Notes: generated by a model from the sequence alone, not told the origin. Numbered from the stretch's first letter, positions 19,107-29,002 are shown. The stretch is DNA of 64,000 bases from Winkia neuii subsp. neuii DSM 8576 (GCF_000420405.1 NZ_ATUW01000008.1:1-64000); one strand, 5' to 3'. Program-made: numbers and translations.

Positions 19107-21854
19107 GTGCCCGAACAGAAGCAGTCGAGCCCACTTGTTGACGGTTTGCTAGTTCAGATTCCCGACAATGATCCTGAAGAAACTAGCGAGTGGATTGAAT
19201 CACTGGACGACTTGATCGAAGAACGGGGTGCAAATCGCACGCGCTATGTCATGCTTGCCATGCTCAACGCCGCACGCCGCAAAAACGTGTCCGTTCCAGC
19301 CTCTTTCACCACCCCTTACATCAACACGATTCCGGCTCAGGATGAACCATATTTCCCTGGTGACGAAAACACTGAACGAGCCTACCGCCGCTGGATTAGG
19401 TGGAATGCAGCAGTTCAGGTAACTAGGGCCCAACGCCCCGGGATAGGCGTAGGTGGGCACATTTCCTCCTATGCTTCAGTCTCTACCCTCTACGAGGTCG
19501 GCTTCAATCACTTCTTCCGCGGCAAATCACATCCGGGAGGCGGCGACCACATATTCTTCCAGGGCCATGCCTCCCCCGGAATTTACGCCCGCGCATTCCT
19601 AGAGGGACGCCTTTCCGAGGAAGAGATGGACGGCTTCCGCCAGGAGGTCTCCACGCCCTCAGGCCTGCCCTCCTATCCTCACCCCCGCCAACTGCCTAAC
19701 TTCTGGGAGTACCCAACCGTTTCGATGGGTCTAGGACCAGCCGAGGCCATCTATCAGGCCTGGTTCGACAAATACCTGCATCTAAATGGCATCAAAGATA
19801 CCTCCGAACAACACACTTGGGCGTTCCTCGGCGACGGCGAAATGGATGAGCCAGAATCCCGCGGCATGCTTCAGACTGCAGCAGCACAGAATCTGGACAA
19901 TCTAACATTTGTTGTCAACTGCAACCTGCAACGCCTCGATGGGCCGGTACGTGGCAACGGCAAAATCATTCAGGAACTCGAATCCTACTTCAAAGGCGCC
20001 GGCTGGAACGTTATCAAGGTGATTTGGGGCCGCGGCTGGGATGGTTTGCTAGCAGCCGACAAGGACCACGCACTAGTGCACCTAATGGACGAGGTCCGCG
20101 ACGGGGACTACCAAACTTTGAAGGCAAACGACGGCGCCTACGTCCGCGAGCACTTCTTTGGTCGCGACCCACGCACAAAGGAACTCGTAAAGAACTGGTC
20201 CGACGAGCAAATCTGGGAATTGCGCCGTGGCGGCCACGACTACCGCAAGGTCTATGCTGCCTACGATGCCGCCCTCAAACACAAGGGACGCCCAACAGTA
20301 ATCTTGGCGCACACCATCAAGGGATACGCCCTCGGCGAACACTTTGCCGGACGTAACGCCACCCACCAGATGAAGAAGCTCACGTTGGAAGACCAAAAGG
20401 CACTTCGCGACAGGCTCCACATTCCAATCACGGACGAGGAACTCGAAAAGGATCCTTACAAGCCTCCTTACTACATGCCTGACAAGGACGATCCGGCGCT
20501 GCGGTACATGCTTGAGCGCCGTGAGGCACTGGGAGGATACCTACCCTCCAGGCACCGCGAAGATCCACACCTAGAGCTGCCCGGCGAAAAGACCTACAAG
20601 ATGATGACCAAGGGCTCGGGAAAGCAAAAAGTAGCTACCACTATGGCTCTAGTGCGATTGCTCAAGGAACTCATGCGGGACAAGAACATCGGCAAGCGGT
20701 TCGTCCCAATCATTCCGGACGAGGCGCGCACATTCGGCCTCGACGCTATGTTCCCAACCGCCAAGATCTTCAACGTCCACGGCCAAAACTACACCGCAGT
20801 GGACCACGATCTAATGCTTTCCTACAAGGAATCCGAGCAAGGAAGATTGATGCACACCGGCATCAACGAGGCCGGCTCGGCTGCTCTAATGCAGGTGGTA
20901 GGCACCTCCTACGCTACCCACAACGTTCCCATGATCCCGTTCTACATTTTCTACTCGATGTTCGGGTTCCAGCGTACGGGGGACCAGTTCTGGGCCGCAG
21001 GTGACCAACTTACACGCGGCTTCGTTATTGGCGCTACCGCGGGACGCACCACACTTACCGGTGAGGGCACCCAGCATATGGACGGGCACTCGCCCGTACT
21101 CGCAGCCACCAACCCCGCATTCGTGCACTACGATCCCGCCTATGCCTACGAGATTGGCCATATTTTCCGTGACGGCTTGCAGCGCATGTATGGCGATCCA
21201 GGCGACCGCGATCCGAACGTAATGTACTACCTGACGGTATACAACGAACCTATTGTGCAGCCCGCCCAACCTGAAAATGTTGACGTGGAAGGCATATTGC
21301 GAGGCATCCACAAGATTGACGAGGCCGCCCCTGACCGCCCTGTCGTGAACCTACTAGCATCTGGCGTGGCAGTCCCCTGGGCTCGCCATGCTCGTGAATT
21401 GCTACTAAACGACTGGGGCATCGGAGCCAACGTTTGGTCTGTAACATCCTGGGGCGAGCTCCGCCGCGACGGGATGGAGGCAAACCGGAAAAACTACCTC
21501 GATCCAGACCACTACACCAAACCCTATGTGACGGCGAAGCTCGAAAACACTGGCGGTCCGTTCGTAGCCTCTACAGACTTCGACCACATACTTCCCGACC
21601 TCCTAAGGGAATGGATCCCCGGACGCTACTACACCCTGGGGGCCGACGGCTTTGGATTCTCGGACACCCGCCCGGCAGCTCGACGCCACTTCCTAATCGA
21701 CGCCGAATCGATGGTTGTGCGCGCGCTGCAGGCAATGGCCGACGACGGCATGATTGAACGCGATCTAATCCGTCAGGCTATCGAGAAATACGATCTCATG
21801 AACGTGAACGCTACCTCCCACCGAGTTGACGATTCCGACGACTCCGTAGCCTAA
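19107..21854 (+). CDS. aceE: Pyruvate dehydrogenase E1, homodimeric type
   Basis: Thiamine-diphosphate enzyme that decarboxylates pyruvate and acetylates the E2 lipoyl domain; entry to the TCA cycle. The 915 aa fit the single-chain AceE class. Conserved N-terminal block [18 protein letters not shown] is near residues 17-34, and the ThDP/Mg motif [10 protein letters not shown] lies near 244-253. C-terminal transketolase-like domains are complete. The GTG at 19107 has an AGGAAAG SD seven bases upstream and matches the family start; the frame open to 18918 is rejected. E2 and E3 genes are not in the window. Confidence 0.95.
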   Translation: MPEQKQSSPLVDGLLVQIPDNDPEETSEWIESLDDLIEERGANRTRYVMLAMLNAARRKNVSVPASFTTPYINTIPAQDEPYFPGDENTERAYRRWIRWNAAVQVTRAQRPGIGVGGHISSYASVSTLYEVGFNHFFRGKSHPGGGDHIFFQGHASPGIYARAFLEGRLSEEEMDGFRQEVSTPSGLPSYPHPRQLPNFWEYPTVSMGLGPAEAIYQAWFDKYLHLNGIKDTSEQHTWAFLGDGEMDEPESRGMLQTAAAQNLDNLTFVVNCNLQRLDGPVRGNGKIIQELESYFKGAGWNVIKVIWGRGWDGLLAADKDHALVHLMDEVRDGDYQTLKANDGAYVREHFFGRDPRTKELVKNWSDEQIWELRRGGHDYRKVYAAYDAALKHKGRPTVILAHTIKGYALGEHFAGRNATHQMKKLTLEDQKALRDRLHIPITDEELEKDPYKPPYYMPDKDDPALRYMLERREALGGYLPSRHREDPHLELPGEKTYKMMTKGSGKQKVATTMALVRLLKELMRDKNIGKRFVPIIPDEARTFGLDAMFPTAKIFNVHGQNYTAVDHDLMLSYKESEQGRLMHTGINEAGSAALMQVVGTSYATHNVPMIPFYIFYSMFGFQRTGDQFWAAGDQLTRGFVIGATAGRTTLTGEGTQHMDGHSPVLAATNPAFVHYDPAYAYEIGHIFRDGLQRMYGDPGDRDPNVMYYLTVYNEPIVQPAQPENVDVEGILRGIHKIDEAAPDRPVVNLLASGVAVPWARHARELLLNDWGIGANVWSVTSWGELRRDGMEANRKNYLDPDHYTKPYVTAKLENTGGPFVASTDFDHILPDLLREWIPGRYYTLGADGFGFSDTRPAARRHFLIDAESMVVRALQAMADDGMIERDLIRQAIEKYDLMNVNATSHRVDDSDDSVA

Positions 21855-21856
21855 AG

Positions 21857-21904
21857 AAATAAGTTGTGGGGCATCACGTACACGTGATGCCCCACAACTT
21901 ATTT
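21857..21904. terminator. Bidirectional terminator between aceE and feoC
   Basis: A perfect 23-bp stem (21857-21879 with 21882-21904) starting 2 bases after the aceE stop. Arms begin AAATAAG and end CTTATTT, so a U-rich tail forms on both strands. It separates two convergent operons. Confidence 0.92.
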
Positions 21905-21919
21905 AACACTCGCTTCCAA

Positions 21920-22168
21920 TTAGCCTGCAGCCAATGGGCAACCGGAACAGTGTACCCGGACGGCGGCGCTGGTAGGTGTCTCCGGGCTACAAGCCCCCAG
22001 CCCGGAAGCACACACACTCTTTGCGCTCTGCGCTATTCCCAGGCGGCGGTAGTGTTCCAAAATAACTTTGACGAAGGGTACGCTGACTCGAAGATTGTTT
22101 GCCACCGCTGGCAGCGTCTTTCCTTGTGAAATCTGCTCCATGACTTGCTGAGTTAAAGCCCTTCTCAT
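21920..22168 (-). CDS. FeoC-like small protein with helix-turn-helix and cysteines
   Basis: An 82-aa protein directly after feoB, overlapping it by ATGA. The N-terminal half (about 10-42) has a helix-turn-helix look (VMEQISQGKTLPAVANNLRVSV), and the C-terminal tail carries four cysteines, including CSGCPLA at the end. Small wHTH proteins with cysteine clusters in this position are called FeoC in other bacteria and may sense iron through an Fe-S cluster or protect FeoB. The homology is by position and pattern, not strong identity, so the name is left open. Confidence 0.65.
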   Translation of the reverse strand: MRRALTQQVMEQISQGKTLPAVANNLRVSVPFVKVILEHYRRLGIAQSAKSVCASGLGACSPETPTSAAVRVHCSGCPLAAG

Positions 22169-24174
22169 CGGAATATCAACGTTCCAATCTGAAATATCCC
22201 TACTGACAATATCCAGGCCAACACTAGTTGCCCCAATACGGCAGCTGCAGTAAGTCTGCCACCAATTTGGCGTACTTGTTCGGCAACTGTTGCCATACAG
22301 GGCGTATAGGCGAGAACAAACACTAAGAATGCGAGGGCGGCGATGGGCTCATTGCCCTCGCCTGCCGACTTAGTTAGAGAATCGCGCAGCAACGTTGGCA
22401 GTTTCCCTAAATCATTGCCACCGTCCTCGGCATCGCCGCCATCATTTTCGGGATCCATGTTGTAGGAGGTAACGATGGAAGAAATCACAGTCTCTTTCGC
22501 CACAAATCCCGTCATCAGCGCCCCGGTCATGTGCCATTCGCCGAATCCGGTGGGAGCAAATACCGGTTCCAATGCCTTGGCAGTCTTGCCATAAAGAGAC
22601 TGCCCAGTTGTAAGCGTTGGGTCTGCAAAATGTTTCTGGGCCGCATCCTGTCCCAGCGGTATTGAGCTCATGAGCCACACAATCATTGTCAGCAAGACAA
22701 TAATCTTGCCCGCGCCCTTGACGAAAGCCCACGAGCGCAGCCAGGCCCTGCGCAGCGTTAGAAGCACCCGGGGGCACTGATAGGCGGGAAGTACGAGCAT
22801 GAGCGGCGCTTCACTATCGGTTGGTAGAAAATGTTTAGCTATCCAGGCCGCAGCAACTACTAACAGAATCGACGTCACATACATTGCCCACACCACGGTG
22901 CCGGTATGCCGCGGGAAAAACACCTTTGCGATAAGTAAGTAAATAGTGAGCCTAGCGGCGCAGGAAGTATACGGAATGATTAGCGTAGTAATGATTCGCT
23001 GATTTCGATTGGATAGTGTTCTGCACGCTGCCAAGGAAGGCAAATTACAGCCAAACCCCATGATTAGAGGCAATACCGCCCGCCCGTCTAGGCCGATCTT
23101 TCGCATAATACGATCGGCCAGAAAAGCTGCGCGAGCCATGTATCCGGAATCCTCTAGTACTGAAATAGCGAGGAATATTACCAGCATCAACGGCAAGAAC
23201 GAAGCCACTACCCCCAGCCCGGTAGCCAAACCGTTTACGAGCAGCGAATGCACCCAAGAATCTGCAAGCGAAAGTTCGCCCAGCACCCAACTTAGGCCGT
23301 TAGCTAAGGAAAACGCCCCGGATTCGGTAGAAGCAAAAAGGTTTTCGAAAAAATCTTGTAACGGACTTACCCAACTTCCAGCGAGCTCAAAGAGCAACCA
23401 CATTACCGCAAAGAATATTGGTAGCCCTAGGAAGGGATTCAAAAGAATGCGATCAACCTTGTCCGAAAAGGAGGGCTCGGTGAGGTTTGCAGAATTAAGC
23501 CCGGCCCTTGCTAAGATCTGCTCTACCCATTCGAAAAGCTGCTCCGCATTTTCCATTTTGTCCCCGAAATCGCCCGTGGCATCGAGCGAGCCACCCACAT
23601 CAATAACTGCGGGATTGGCAAGCGCTCGGGCAATAAATTCATCGAGGCGCGCCTGGGGACGATGCCGAGGATCTACCACAGTAACGGGAACTTTCAGCGC
23701 CCGTTCGAGCCGCTGCGGATCAAGCTCGATCCCGTCTTGGCGAGCAACGTCCGCTAACGTAACCACGCAAGCTACAGGCAATCCCGTCTGCGCAACCTGT
23801 CCTGCCAGGTAGAGCGAACGTTCAAGCGACGTCGCATCAAGTACCACCAACGCCAGTGACAAAGGCGCCTCTTGCCCTCCAGGGACGGAAGTCCGTTGGA
23901 CAAGTGTATCGACTACAACTTGTTCATCCGGACTCTTTGGCAACAACGAATAAGTGCCTGGCAAATCCATCAACCGCACATTTGCACTCTGCCAAGTACC
24001 AACCATGCACTCCACTGTGGTTCCCGGAGCATTTACGCAATGCTGCTTAGACCCAGTAAGTGCATTGAATAGGGTGGACTTGCCAGTATTGGGATTCCCA
24101 ACTAGAGCCACCGACACGGACGAGTCGGGTCGGGGCAAAGTCTGTACTGTAGGCGCGCATTTAGGGCAACTCAT
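22165..24174 (-). CDS. feoB: Ferrous iron transporter FeoB
   Basis: Inner-membrane Fe(II) importer with an N-terminal GTPase-like domain. G1 GNPNTGKST is at residues 26-34, G3 is DLPG within LMDLPGTYSLLP, and the membrane part has the two gate motifs, the first containing FGCNLPSLAACRTL. At 669 aa it is slightly shorter than E. coli FeoB. The N-terminal CPKC (3-6) is an extra cysteine pair seen in actinobacterial members. The usual NKxD G4 motif is not obvious (TLADVARQ stands there), suggesting altered nucleotide specificity. ATGA overlaps with both feoA and feoC show tight coupling. Confidence 0.95.
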   Translation of the reverse strand: MSCPKCAPTVQTLPRPDSSVSVALVGNPNTGKSTLFNALTGSKQHCVNAPGTTVECMVGTWQSANVRLMDLPGTYSLLPKSPDEQVVVDTLVQRTSVPGGQEAPLSLALVVLDATSLERSLYLAGQVAQTGLPVACVVTLADVARQDGIELDPQRLERALKVPVTVVDPRHRPQARLDEFIARALANPAVIDVGGSLDATGDFGDKMENAEQLFEWVEQILARAGLNSANLTEPSFSDKVDRILLNPFLGLPIFFAVMWLLFELAGSWVSPLQDFFENLFASTESGAFSLANGLSWVLGELSLADSWVHSLLVNGLATGLGVVASFLPLMLVIFLAISVLEDSGYMARAAFLADRIMRKIGLDGRAVLPLIMGFGCNLPSLAACRTLSNRNQRIITTLIIPYTSCAARLTIYLLIAKVFFPRHTGTVVWAMYVTSILLVVAAAWIAKHFLPTDSEAPLMLVLPAYQCPRVLLTLRRAWLRSWAFVKGAGKIIVLLTMIVWLMSSIPLGQDAAQKHFADPTLTTGQSLYGKTAKALEPVFAPTGFGEWHMTGALMTGFVAKETVISSIVTSYNMDPENDGGDAEDGGNDLGKLPTLLRDSLTKSAGEGNEPIAALAFLVFVLAYTPCMATVAEQVRQIGGRLTAAAVLGQLVLAWILSVGIFQIGTLIFR

Positions 24175-24401
24175 GCTATCTCCTCTACTTCAATGCACCC
24201 GGCAGAACGATGATCCACCGCCAACCGCGAACCAGAAATATTGATCACGACTCCACCCATGCCGCCCTTGCCTACTACAGCCAAGTTTGCTCCTGCCCTG
24301 ATTCCAAGTTCCGACAGGCGCAAAGAATGTTGCTCAGCAACTCGTACTTTTATTATGCGAGCTCGCTTTAGCCTCGGCAGTTCGAGCAGCGACACAGACA
24401 C
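24171..24401 (-). CDS. feoA: Ferrous iron transport protein FeoA
   Basis: A small SH3-like cytoplasmic protein needed for FeoB activity. The sequence LPRLKRARIIKV, then LRLSELGIRAGANLAVVGKG, and the closing SRLAVDHRSAGCIEVE fit FeoA. The ATGA overlap with feoB marks an operon. The start is uncertain: the frame opens with TTG at 24419, but GTG at 24401, ten bases after GGGGGG, gives the more usual length (76 aa); GTG at 24395 is also possible. First gene of the iron operon, downstream of a DtxR/IdeR-type box. Confidence 0.88.
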   Translation of the reverse strand: MSVSLLELPRLKRARIIKVRVAEQHSLRLSELGIRAGANLAVVGKGGMGGVVINISGSRLAVDHRSAGCIEVEEIA

Positions 24402-24432
24402 GGTTAGAAGGCCCCCCAAGCTTGCGATCAGA

Positions 24433-24451
24433 TCAGGTTAAGCAAGCCTAA
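24433..24451 (-). promoter_or_regulatory. DtxR/IdeR-type iron box before feoABC
   Basis: On the minus strand the 19 bases read TTAGGCTTGCTTAACCTGA. By my count 15 of 19 positions agree with the DtxR/IdeR consensus palindrome (TTAGGTTAGCCTAACCTAA). It lies about 30 bases before the likely feoA start. Iron-bound DtxR/IdeR would shut off the operon. The regulator gene itself is not in the window. Confidence 0.75.
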
Positions 24452-24459
24452 CTCCAAAT

Positions 24460-24470
24460 ACCGTTTTCAT
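24460..24470. promoter_or_regulatory. 11-base element shared with the znu promoter
   Basis: ACCGTTTTCAT here is identical to 54722-54732 in the zinc-importer promoter, where it forms half of a Zur-like palindrome. Here the other half is poorly conserved. Possible Fur-family half site. Confidence 0.3.
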
Positions 24471-24576
24471 ACAATTGCGTCTGCACAATTCACTATCACC
24501 CGAAAACATACACTGCGGCAATATAGAGGGGCCCAGCCAAACGGCCCGGCAACAATTTTGAGACCGAAAGGATCGG

Positions 24577-24885
24577 TCAGCCTTTCGAGAAAGCCTCTAT
24601 CAAATCGCGCACAGTCTTAGCTGCGTCTACATCGCCGTCTTTGGCTTGGTAGCCTTCGCCTTCAACTCTCGCCACTACCGCGTAGCGCTGTATCTCACTC
24701 AAATTGATATCAGCAAGCACATCTTGCTTTGAAACAGTACCTACTTCTGCACTAAGGGCTTCAAAAACTAGGCTTTCAAGTTCTTCAGTAGAATTCTGTT
24801 CTTCCCTACCCTGCTCCTTTTCGGAAGAAAAATCCTCGTCGCGAAGCGCCGCCAACTTAGCTAGAGCCTGTTCGTCTAACGCCAT
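24577..24885 (-). CDS. Acyl-carrier-like protein lacking the DSL serine motif
   Basis: A 102-aa acidic protein following DUF3145, its ATG starting directly after the DUF3145 TAA. The first 30 residues are a charged, low-complexity extension. Residues about 34-100 match the acyl carrier fold pattern: an opening helix, a loop before the helix with RYAVVARVEGEGY, and the closing DVDAAKTVRDLIEAF that resembles the ACP end DDDVKNLKTVGDAV. Where ACP has DSL with the 4'-phosphopantetheine serine, this protein reads SEI. In other actinobacteria DUF3145 lies beside FAS-II genes including acpP, so this may be a degenerate or repurposed ACP. Function not established. Confidence 0.5.
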   Translation of the reverse strand: MALDEQALAKLAALRDEDFSSEKEQGREEQNSTEELESLVFEALSAEVGTVSKQDVLADINLSEIQRYAVVARVEGEGYQAKDGDVDAAKTVRDLIEAFSKG

Positions 24886-25389
24886 TTACCCCACCTGATG
24901 AAGCCATCGCACGGGGGCGCCCGAACCGGCATACCTGAAAGGTTCGAGTTCCTCGTCCCACGCCTCGCCCAGCGCAATAGAGAGCTGCTGTCTCAAGAGC
25001 GCAGGGTCGCCCTGAGATTGCTCAATCGCTGCCCTAATCCTGTTCTCGGGTACCACCACGTTTCCCGCCACATCGGTCTGAGCGTGAAAGATTCCCAGCG
25101 AAGGCGTGTGAGACCAGCGTCCTCCGTCTGTTGTCGCAGAAGCATCTTCCGTGACCTCGTAACGCAAGTGCTCCCACCCGCGCAGGGCAGAAGCGAGCTG
25201 AACGCCAGTACCAGCCTTCCCCACCCAACTAAATTCGGTGCGATATGTCCCCTCTTGCGCCGGTTGCGGCGTCCAATCCATCGACACCTTGGAGCCCAAG
25301 ATATCGGAAACGATCCACTCTACGTGAGGACACAGCGCACGGGGTGCTGAGTGCACGAAAAGTACACCGCGCGAGAACGTTCCTGTCAT
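24886..25389 (-). CDS. DUF3145 family protein
   Basis: A 167-aa actinobacterial protein of unknown function. The family start RGVLFVHSAPRALCPHVEW is clear at residues 7-25, and the C-terminal block GEAWDEELEPFRYAGSGAPVRWLH is also characteristic. The ATG at 25389 is chosen because GGAGG lies six bases upstream; an in-frame start four codons earlier has none. It precedes the acyl-carrier-like gene, echoing its placement next to fatty-acid synthesis genes in Streptomyces. Confidence 0.9.
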   Translation of the reverse strand: MTGTFSRGVLFVHSAPRALCPHVEWIVSDILGSKVSMDWTPQPAQEGTYRTEFSWVGKAGTGVQLASALRGWEHLRYEVTEDASATTDGGRWSHTPSLGIFHAQTDVAGNVVVPENRIRAAIEQSQGDPALLRQQLSIALGEAWDEELEPFRYAGSGAPVRWLHQVG

Positions 25390-25495
25390 TTGGACCTCCA
25401 TATTGCTGAGGGACGTCTTCCCCTACGACCTCAACCGTGGCCCAGTCGGCGGTGTGCAACACTATTCAACACCACTAGTGCACCCAACACAAGTT

Positions 25496-25518
25496 GGCGC
25501 GCCGCACACCGGCGCGCC
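25496..25518 (-). terminator. GC-rich hairpin after def, no U tail
   Basis: Arms GGCGCGCCG (25496-25504) and CGGCGCGCC (25510-25518) with loop CACAC, 10 bases past the def stop. Two copies of GGCGCGCCGCAC also make a direct repeat. It could be a U-less terminator or an mRNA 3' stabiliser. Confidence 0.45.
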
Positions 25519-25527
25519 GCACTTTCG

Positions 25528-26019
25528 CTACAACCCTTGTTCGCGCAATTCCCTCATGGCTTTGCGACGATACTTCTTCGACAACCTGTCCAGGTAAAGA
25601 TGGCCATCAAGATGATCGCACTCGTGTTGTATACAACGCCCCATCAGTTCTTCGCCCTCGACAACTACCTTTTTGCCGTCGAGGTCGATCCCCTCCGCGC
25701 GGGCATACCAAGCCCGCTCAGTTGGGAACCAGAGCCCTGGGACCGACAAACACCCCTCATCGCCATCTTGATACTCATCTTGGGAAAGTTCGACAATCCT
25801 CGGGTTCAGTATGTAACCGATGTCACCATCAATATTCCAGCTGAATGCGCGAACTCCAACCCCGATCTGGTTAGCTGCCAGACCGGCTCGCCCATCCATG
25901 TCTACAGTCTCTAAAAGGTCTTCAACAAGTTCCTTGATTGAATCGTCAATGTCCTTGATTGGCTCACACTCTGTGCGCAAAATAGGATCACCGACGATCC
26001 GAATATCGCGTAATGCCAC
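25528..26019 (-). CDS. def: Peptide deformylase
   Basis: Metallo-enzyme that removes the formyl group from new proteins before Map acts. All three motifs are present: [11 protein letters not shown] (GxGLAAxQ, motif 1, with A replacing the first residue of the canonical GIGLAA), EGCLSVPG (motif 2, metal Cys) and HECDHLDG (motif 3, two metal His and catalytic Glu). Length 163 aa is standard. It begins one base overlapping the proS stop and ends the long rpsB-to-def cluster. Confidence 0.96.
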   Translation of the reverse strand: MALRDIRIVGDPILRTECEPIKDIDDSIKELVEDLLETVDMDGRAGLAANQIGVGVRAFSWNIDGDIGYILNPRIVELSQDEYQDGDEGCLSVPGLWFPTERAWYARAEGIDLDGKKVVVEGEELMGRCIQHECDHLDGHLYLDRLSKKYRRKAMRELREQGL

Positions 26020-27812
26020 TAGTCCTCCTTTGCAGAAACTATCGTATAGGCGATCTTATCGACTGCCCCATCGAAAGGCACTCGCGTGCGCTCGCCAGTG
26101 GCACGATTACGCAATTCGACTACCCCTTCGTTCTCGAAGTCACGCCCCACAACAACCGAGAACGGCATCCCGAGCAGCTCAGAATCCTTGAATTTCACCC
26201 CTGCAGAGACCTTCTTGCGATCATCGTAAATTACGTCGAGCCCGCAGCTCTCCAAACCCCTAGCAACCTCGGCAGCAGCATCGAAAACATCGGCATGTCT
26301 GCCCGTAGCCAAAACGTGAACATCGAACGGGGCAATAACCGGATTCCAAACAAGACCGGCCTCGTCGTGGCCAATCTCGGCCATCGCAGCAAGCACCCGC
26401 GACACCCCAATTCCGTAGGAACCCATAGTCACGACTTGCGACTTACCATTCTGGTCCAAAACAGTAAGATCCAACGCCTTCGCATACTTCCGGCCTAGCT
26501 GGAAAATATGTCCAATTTCAATACCACGCGCGAGTTCCAAAGGCCCCGAGCCGTCGGGAGCTTGATCGCCCTCGCGAACTTCAGAAGCCTCCAGGAAACC
26601 ATCGGCATCGAAATCGCGCCCGTAAACAAAATCGTAAAAGTGATGGTCTTTCTGATTCCCGCCGGTAATCCAGCCTGACCCCTGCGCCACGTGTGGATCC
26701 AAATAGTACTTGGGACCGGTAGAGTTGCCCTCGGCATCCTTGGGGGCATTTGGTCCGCACACCGAAGGACCAATATAACCGGGCACAATATTTTCAAAGG
26801 CAGCTAGATCAGCTTCCGTGGCGAATTCGATCTCGGCTGGCGAGAGCGCAGCCTCGACGCGACGCAGATCTACTTCGCGGTCGCCGGGAATGCCAATAAC
26901 AAAAACTTCACGACCACCGTCTGGATGCACCGCCGTCAGTGCCACGGACTTCAGTGTGTCAGAGGCCTGCCACTTCCGGTCTGCCCGGGGCAAGTGCTCG
27001 TTAGAAAAATCGACCAACGCAGCAATAGTGCCGCAATCCGGGGTCTCTTCAAGGTGAGCAGGGCTAAACTCCTGGGTAACCGGATCCGGACGCGGAGTGG
27101 TTACAGCTTCCACGTTAGCTGCAAATCCGCCCTGTGAACGAACAAACGTATCCTCGCCAATCTGACACGGGAACAAAAATTCTTCACTGCGAGAACCACC
27201 CATAGGCCCCGACATGGCGGAGCAGATTACGTAGGGAAGGTTTAGACGCTCAAAAATGCGCTGGTAGGCCTTGCGCATTACCTCGTACGAATCATCCAAC
27301 CCGTCGTCGTCAATATTGAAGGAATAGGCATCCTTCATCACAAACTCGCGGCCCCTAATAAGCCCAGCGCGAGGGCGAGCCTCATCCCTGTACTTGGTTT
27401 GAATTTGGTACAAGATAGCTGGCAGATCCTTATACGAGGAATACAGATCCTTCACTAGCAACGTGAACATTTCCTCGTGGGTGGGCGCGAGCAACATCTG
27501 GGCGTCCTTACGATCAGACAAGCGGAACAGATTGGGCCCGTATTCCTCCCACCTGCCCGTCGCCTCGTAAGGCTCCTTCGGGAGCAAGGCAGGAAATAGT
27601 ACCTCTTGCGCGCCTGCGCGATCCATTTCCTCGCGAACAACTTTCTCGAGCTTGCGCAACACCCGAATGCCAAGGGGCAACCAAGTGTAAATACCAGGAG
27701 CCACACGGCGGATATAGCCTGCCCGTACCAAAAGCTTATGACTCGCGACCTCGGCATCGGCCGGATCTTCACGTAAAGTTCGTACGAAGTACGATGACAT
27801 CTGAGCTAACAC
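26019..27812 (-). CDS. proS: Prolyl-tRNA synthetase, bacterial type
   Basis: Class II synthetase for tRNA-Pro. The 597 aa include the catalytic core (about 30-240 and 400-480), with motif 2 around [19 protein letters not shown] split as [11 protein letters not shown], an internal editing (INS) domain between motifs 2 and 3, and a C-terminal anticodon-binding domain. The GTG at 27812 is preceded by TACAGT seven bases upstream and no SD, so a leaderless start is possible; ATG at 27800 is the alternative. def overlaps its stop codon. Confidence 0.95.
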   Translation of the reverse strand: MLAQMSSYFVRTLREDPADAEVASHKLLVRAGYIRRVAPGIYTWLPLGIRVLRKLEKVVREEMDRAGAQEVLFPALLPKEPYEATGRWEEYGPNLFRLSDRKDAQMLLAPTHEEMFTLLVKDLYSSYKDLPAILYQIQTKYRDEARPRAGLIRGREFVMKDAYSFNIDDDGLDDSYEVMRKAYQRIFERLNLPYVICSAMSGPMGGSRSEEFLFPCQIGEDTFVRSQGGFAANVEAVTTPRPDPVTQEFSPAHLEETPDCGTIAALVDFSNEHLPRADRKWQASDTLKSVALTAVHPDGGREVFVIGIPGDREVDLRRVEAALSPAEIEFATEADLAAFENIVPGYIGPSVCGPNAPKDAEGNSTGPKYYLDPHVAQGSGWITGGNQKDHHFYDFVYGRDFDADGFLEASEVREGDQAPDGSGPLELARGIEIGHIFQLGRKYAKALDLTVLDQNGKSQVVTMGSYGIGVSRVLAAMAEIGHDEAGLVWNPVIAPFDVHVLATGRHADVFDAAAEVARGLESCGLDVIYDDRKKVSAGVKFKDSELLGMPFSVVVGRDFENEGVVELRNRATGERTRVPFDGAVDKIAYTIVSAKED

Positions 27813-27819
27813 GCCTACA

Positions 27820-27825
27820 ACTGTA
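27820..27825 (-). promoter_or_regulatory. -10 element, possible leaderless start for proS
   Basis: Minus strand TACAGT followed by seven bases and the GTG at 27812. No SD is visible for this or the next in-frame ATG. Confidence 0.35.
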
Positions 27826-27856
27826 GTAGACGGGGCGGAGATTAACCTAGTCCGAC

Positions 27857-29002
27857 CTAGACGAGGACTTGTACCCCCTCACCTTCAGACTCGGGCATAT
27901 CCTCGGCCAACTTGTTAGCGTACTTGATAAGGGTGGGTACGATTTCGGACTCGGGAACAGTCTCGACTACCTTGCCCTTGATGAAAATCTTGCCCTTTTG
28001 ATTGCCGGAAGCAACGCCCAGGTCTGCTTCGCGTGCCTCCCCTGGCCCATTTACGACACAGCCCATTACTGCCACGCGCAAGGGCACCTTAAGATCTTTC
28101 AACCCTTCCGAAACCGAGTCAGCCAAGGTGTAAACGTCAACCTGAGCCCGGCCGCATGATGGACAGGAGACAATTTCGAGGGTACGATCGCGCAGCCCCA
28201 AGGACTGCAAGATCTCGATGCCCACCTTCACTTCTTCCACCGGCGGAGCCGAGAGCGAGACACGAATCGTATCGCCGATGCCCTGCCGTAGCAGAGCACC
28301 GAATGCCGTAGCGGACTTCACTGTCCCCTGCAGAGCAGGACCAGCCTCAGTAACCCCAAGATGCAGCGGCCAATCCCCTTTAGAAGAGAGCAGCTCGTAA
28401 GTTTTTATCATAGTCACCGGGTCATGATGTTTCACAGAGATGGCGAAATCGTGGAAATCGTACTGCTCAAAAAGCGAAGCCTCCCATACTGCAGATTCCA
28501 CCATGGCTTCAGGGGTTGCCCCGCCATACTTCTTGTATAGCTTTGGGTGCAGCGAGCCCGCATTTACCCCTATGCGCAAAGAAGTGCCATGATCCTTCGC
28601 AGCCTTCACGATGTCGGCGATCTGATCATCAAATTTGCGAATATTTCCCGGATTCACGCGCACCCCCGCGCACCCGCCCTCGATTGCGGCAAAAACGTAC
28701 CGGGGCTGGAAGTGGATATCGGCAATAACCGGAATATTCGACTTCTTTGCAATGATAGGAAGGGCCTCAGCGTCGTCGGCAGACGGGCAAGCCACACGCA
28801 CGATGTCGCAACCGGCTGCCGTGAGGGCGGCAATCTGCTGCAAAGTTCCACCAATGTCTGTCGTCTTGGTAGTGCACATAGATTGCACCGTGACAGGAGC
28901 GTCCCCGCCAACCCACAAGTTTCCAAGTCGAACCTTGCGAGTCTTCCTGCGTGGAAATACGTTCCGGACTTCTGGCATTCCTAAAGATACAGCTTCACTC
29001 AC
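27857..29002 (-). CDS. ispG: 4-hydroxy-3-methylbut-2-enyl diphosphate synthase IspG
   Basis: [4Fe-4S] enzyme of the MEP isoprenoid pathway (step after IspF). N-terminal TIM barrel begins with [24 protein letters not shown] and [14 protein letters not shown]. The cluster ligands lie in [17 protein letters not shown] (two Cys) and [10 protein letters not shown] (one Cys) near the C-terminus. I take the GTG at 29002 (381 aa), which restores the family-like start [11 protein letters not shown]; an in-frame ATG-like start further up adds hydrophobic residues not seen in the family. Lies in the same cluster as dxr. Confidence 0.95.
   Translation of the reverse strand: MSEAVSLGMPEVRNVFPRRKTRKVRLGNLWVGGDAPVTVQSMCTTKTTDIGGTLQQIAALTAAGCDIVRVACPSADDAEALPIIAKKSNIPVIADIHFQPRYVFAAIEGGCAGVRVNPGNIRKFDDQIADIVKAAKDHGTSLRIGVNAGSLHPKLYKKYGGATPEAMVESAVWEASLFEQYDFHDFAISVKHHDPVTMIKTYELLSSKGDWPLHLGVTEAGPALQGTVKSATAFGALLRQGIGDTIRVSLSAPPVEEVKVGIEILQSLGLRDRTLEIVSCPSCGRAQVDVYTLADSVSEGLKDLKVPLRVAVMGCVVNGPGEAREADLGVASGNQKGKIFIKGKVVETVPESEIVPTLIKYANKLAEDMPESEGEGVQVLV

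Noticed and set aside
23009-23812. 267-codon plus-strand ORF opposite feoB
   Set aside because: Low-complexity Ser/Ala/Pro composition typical of an antisense frame.
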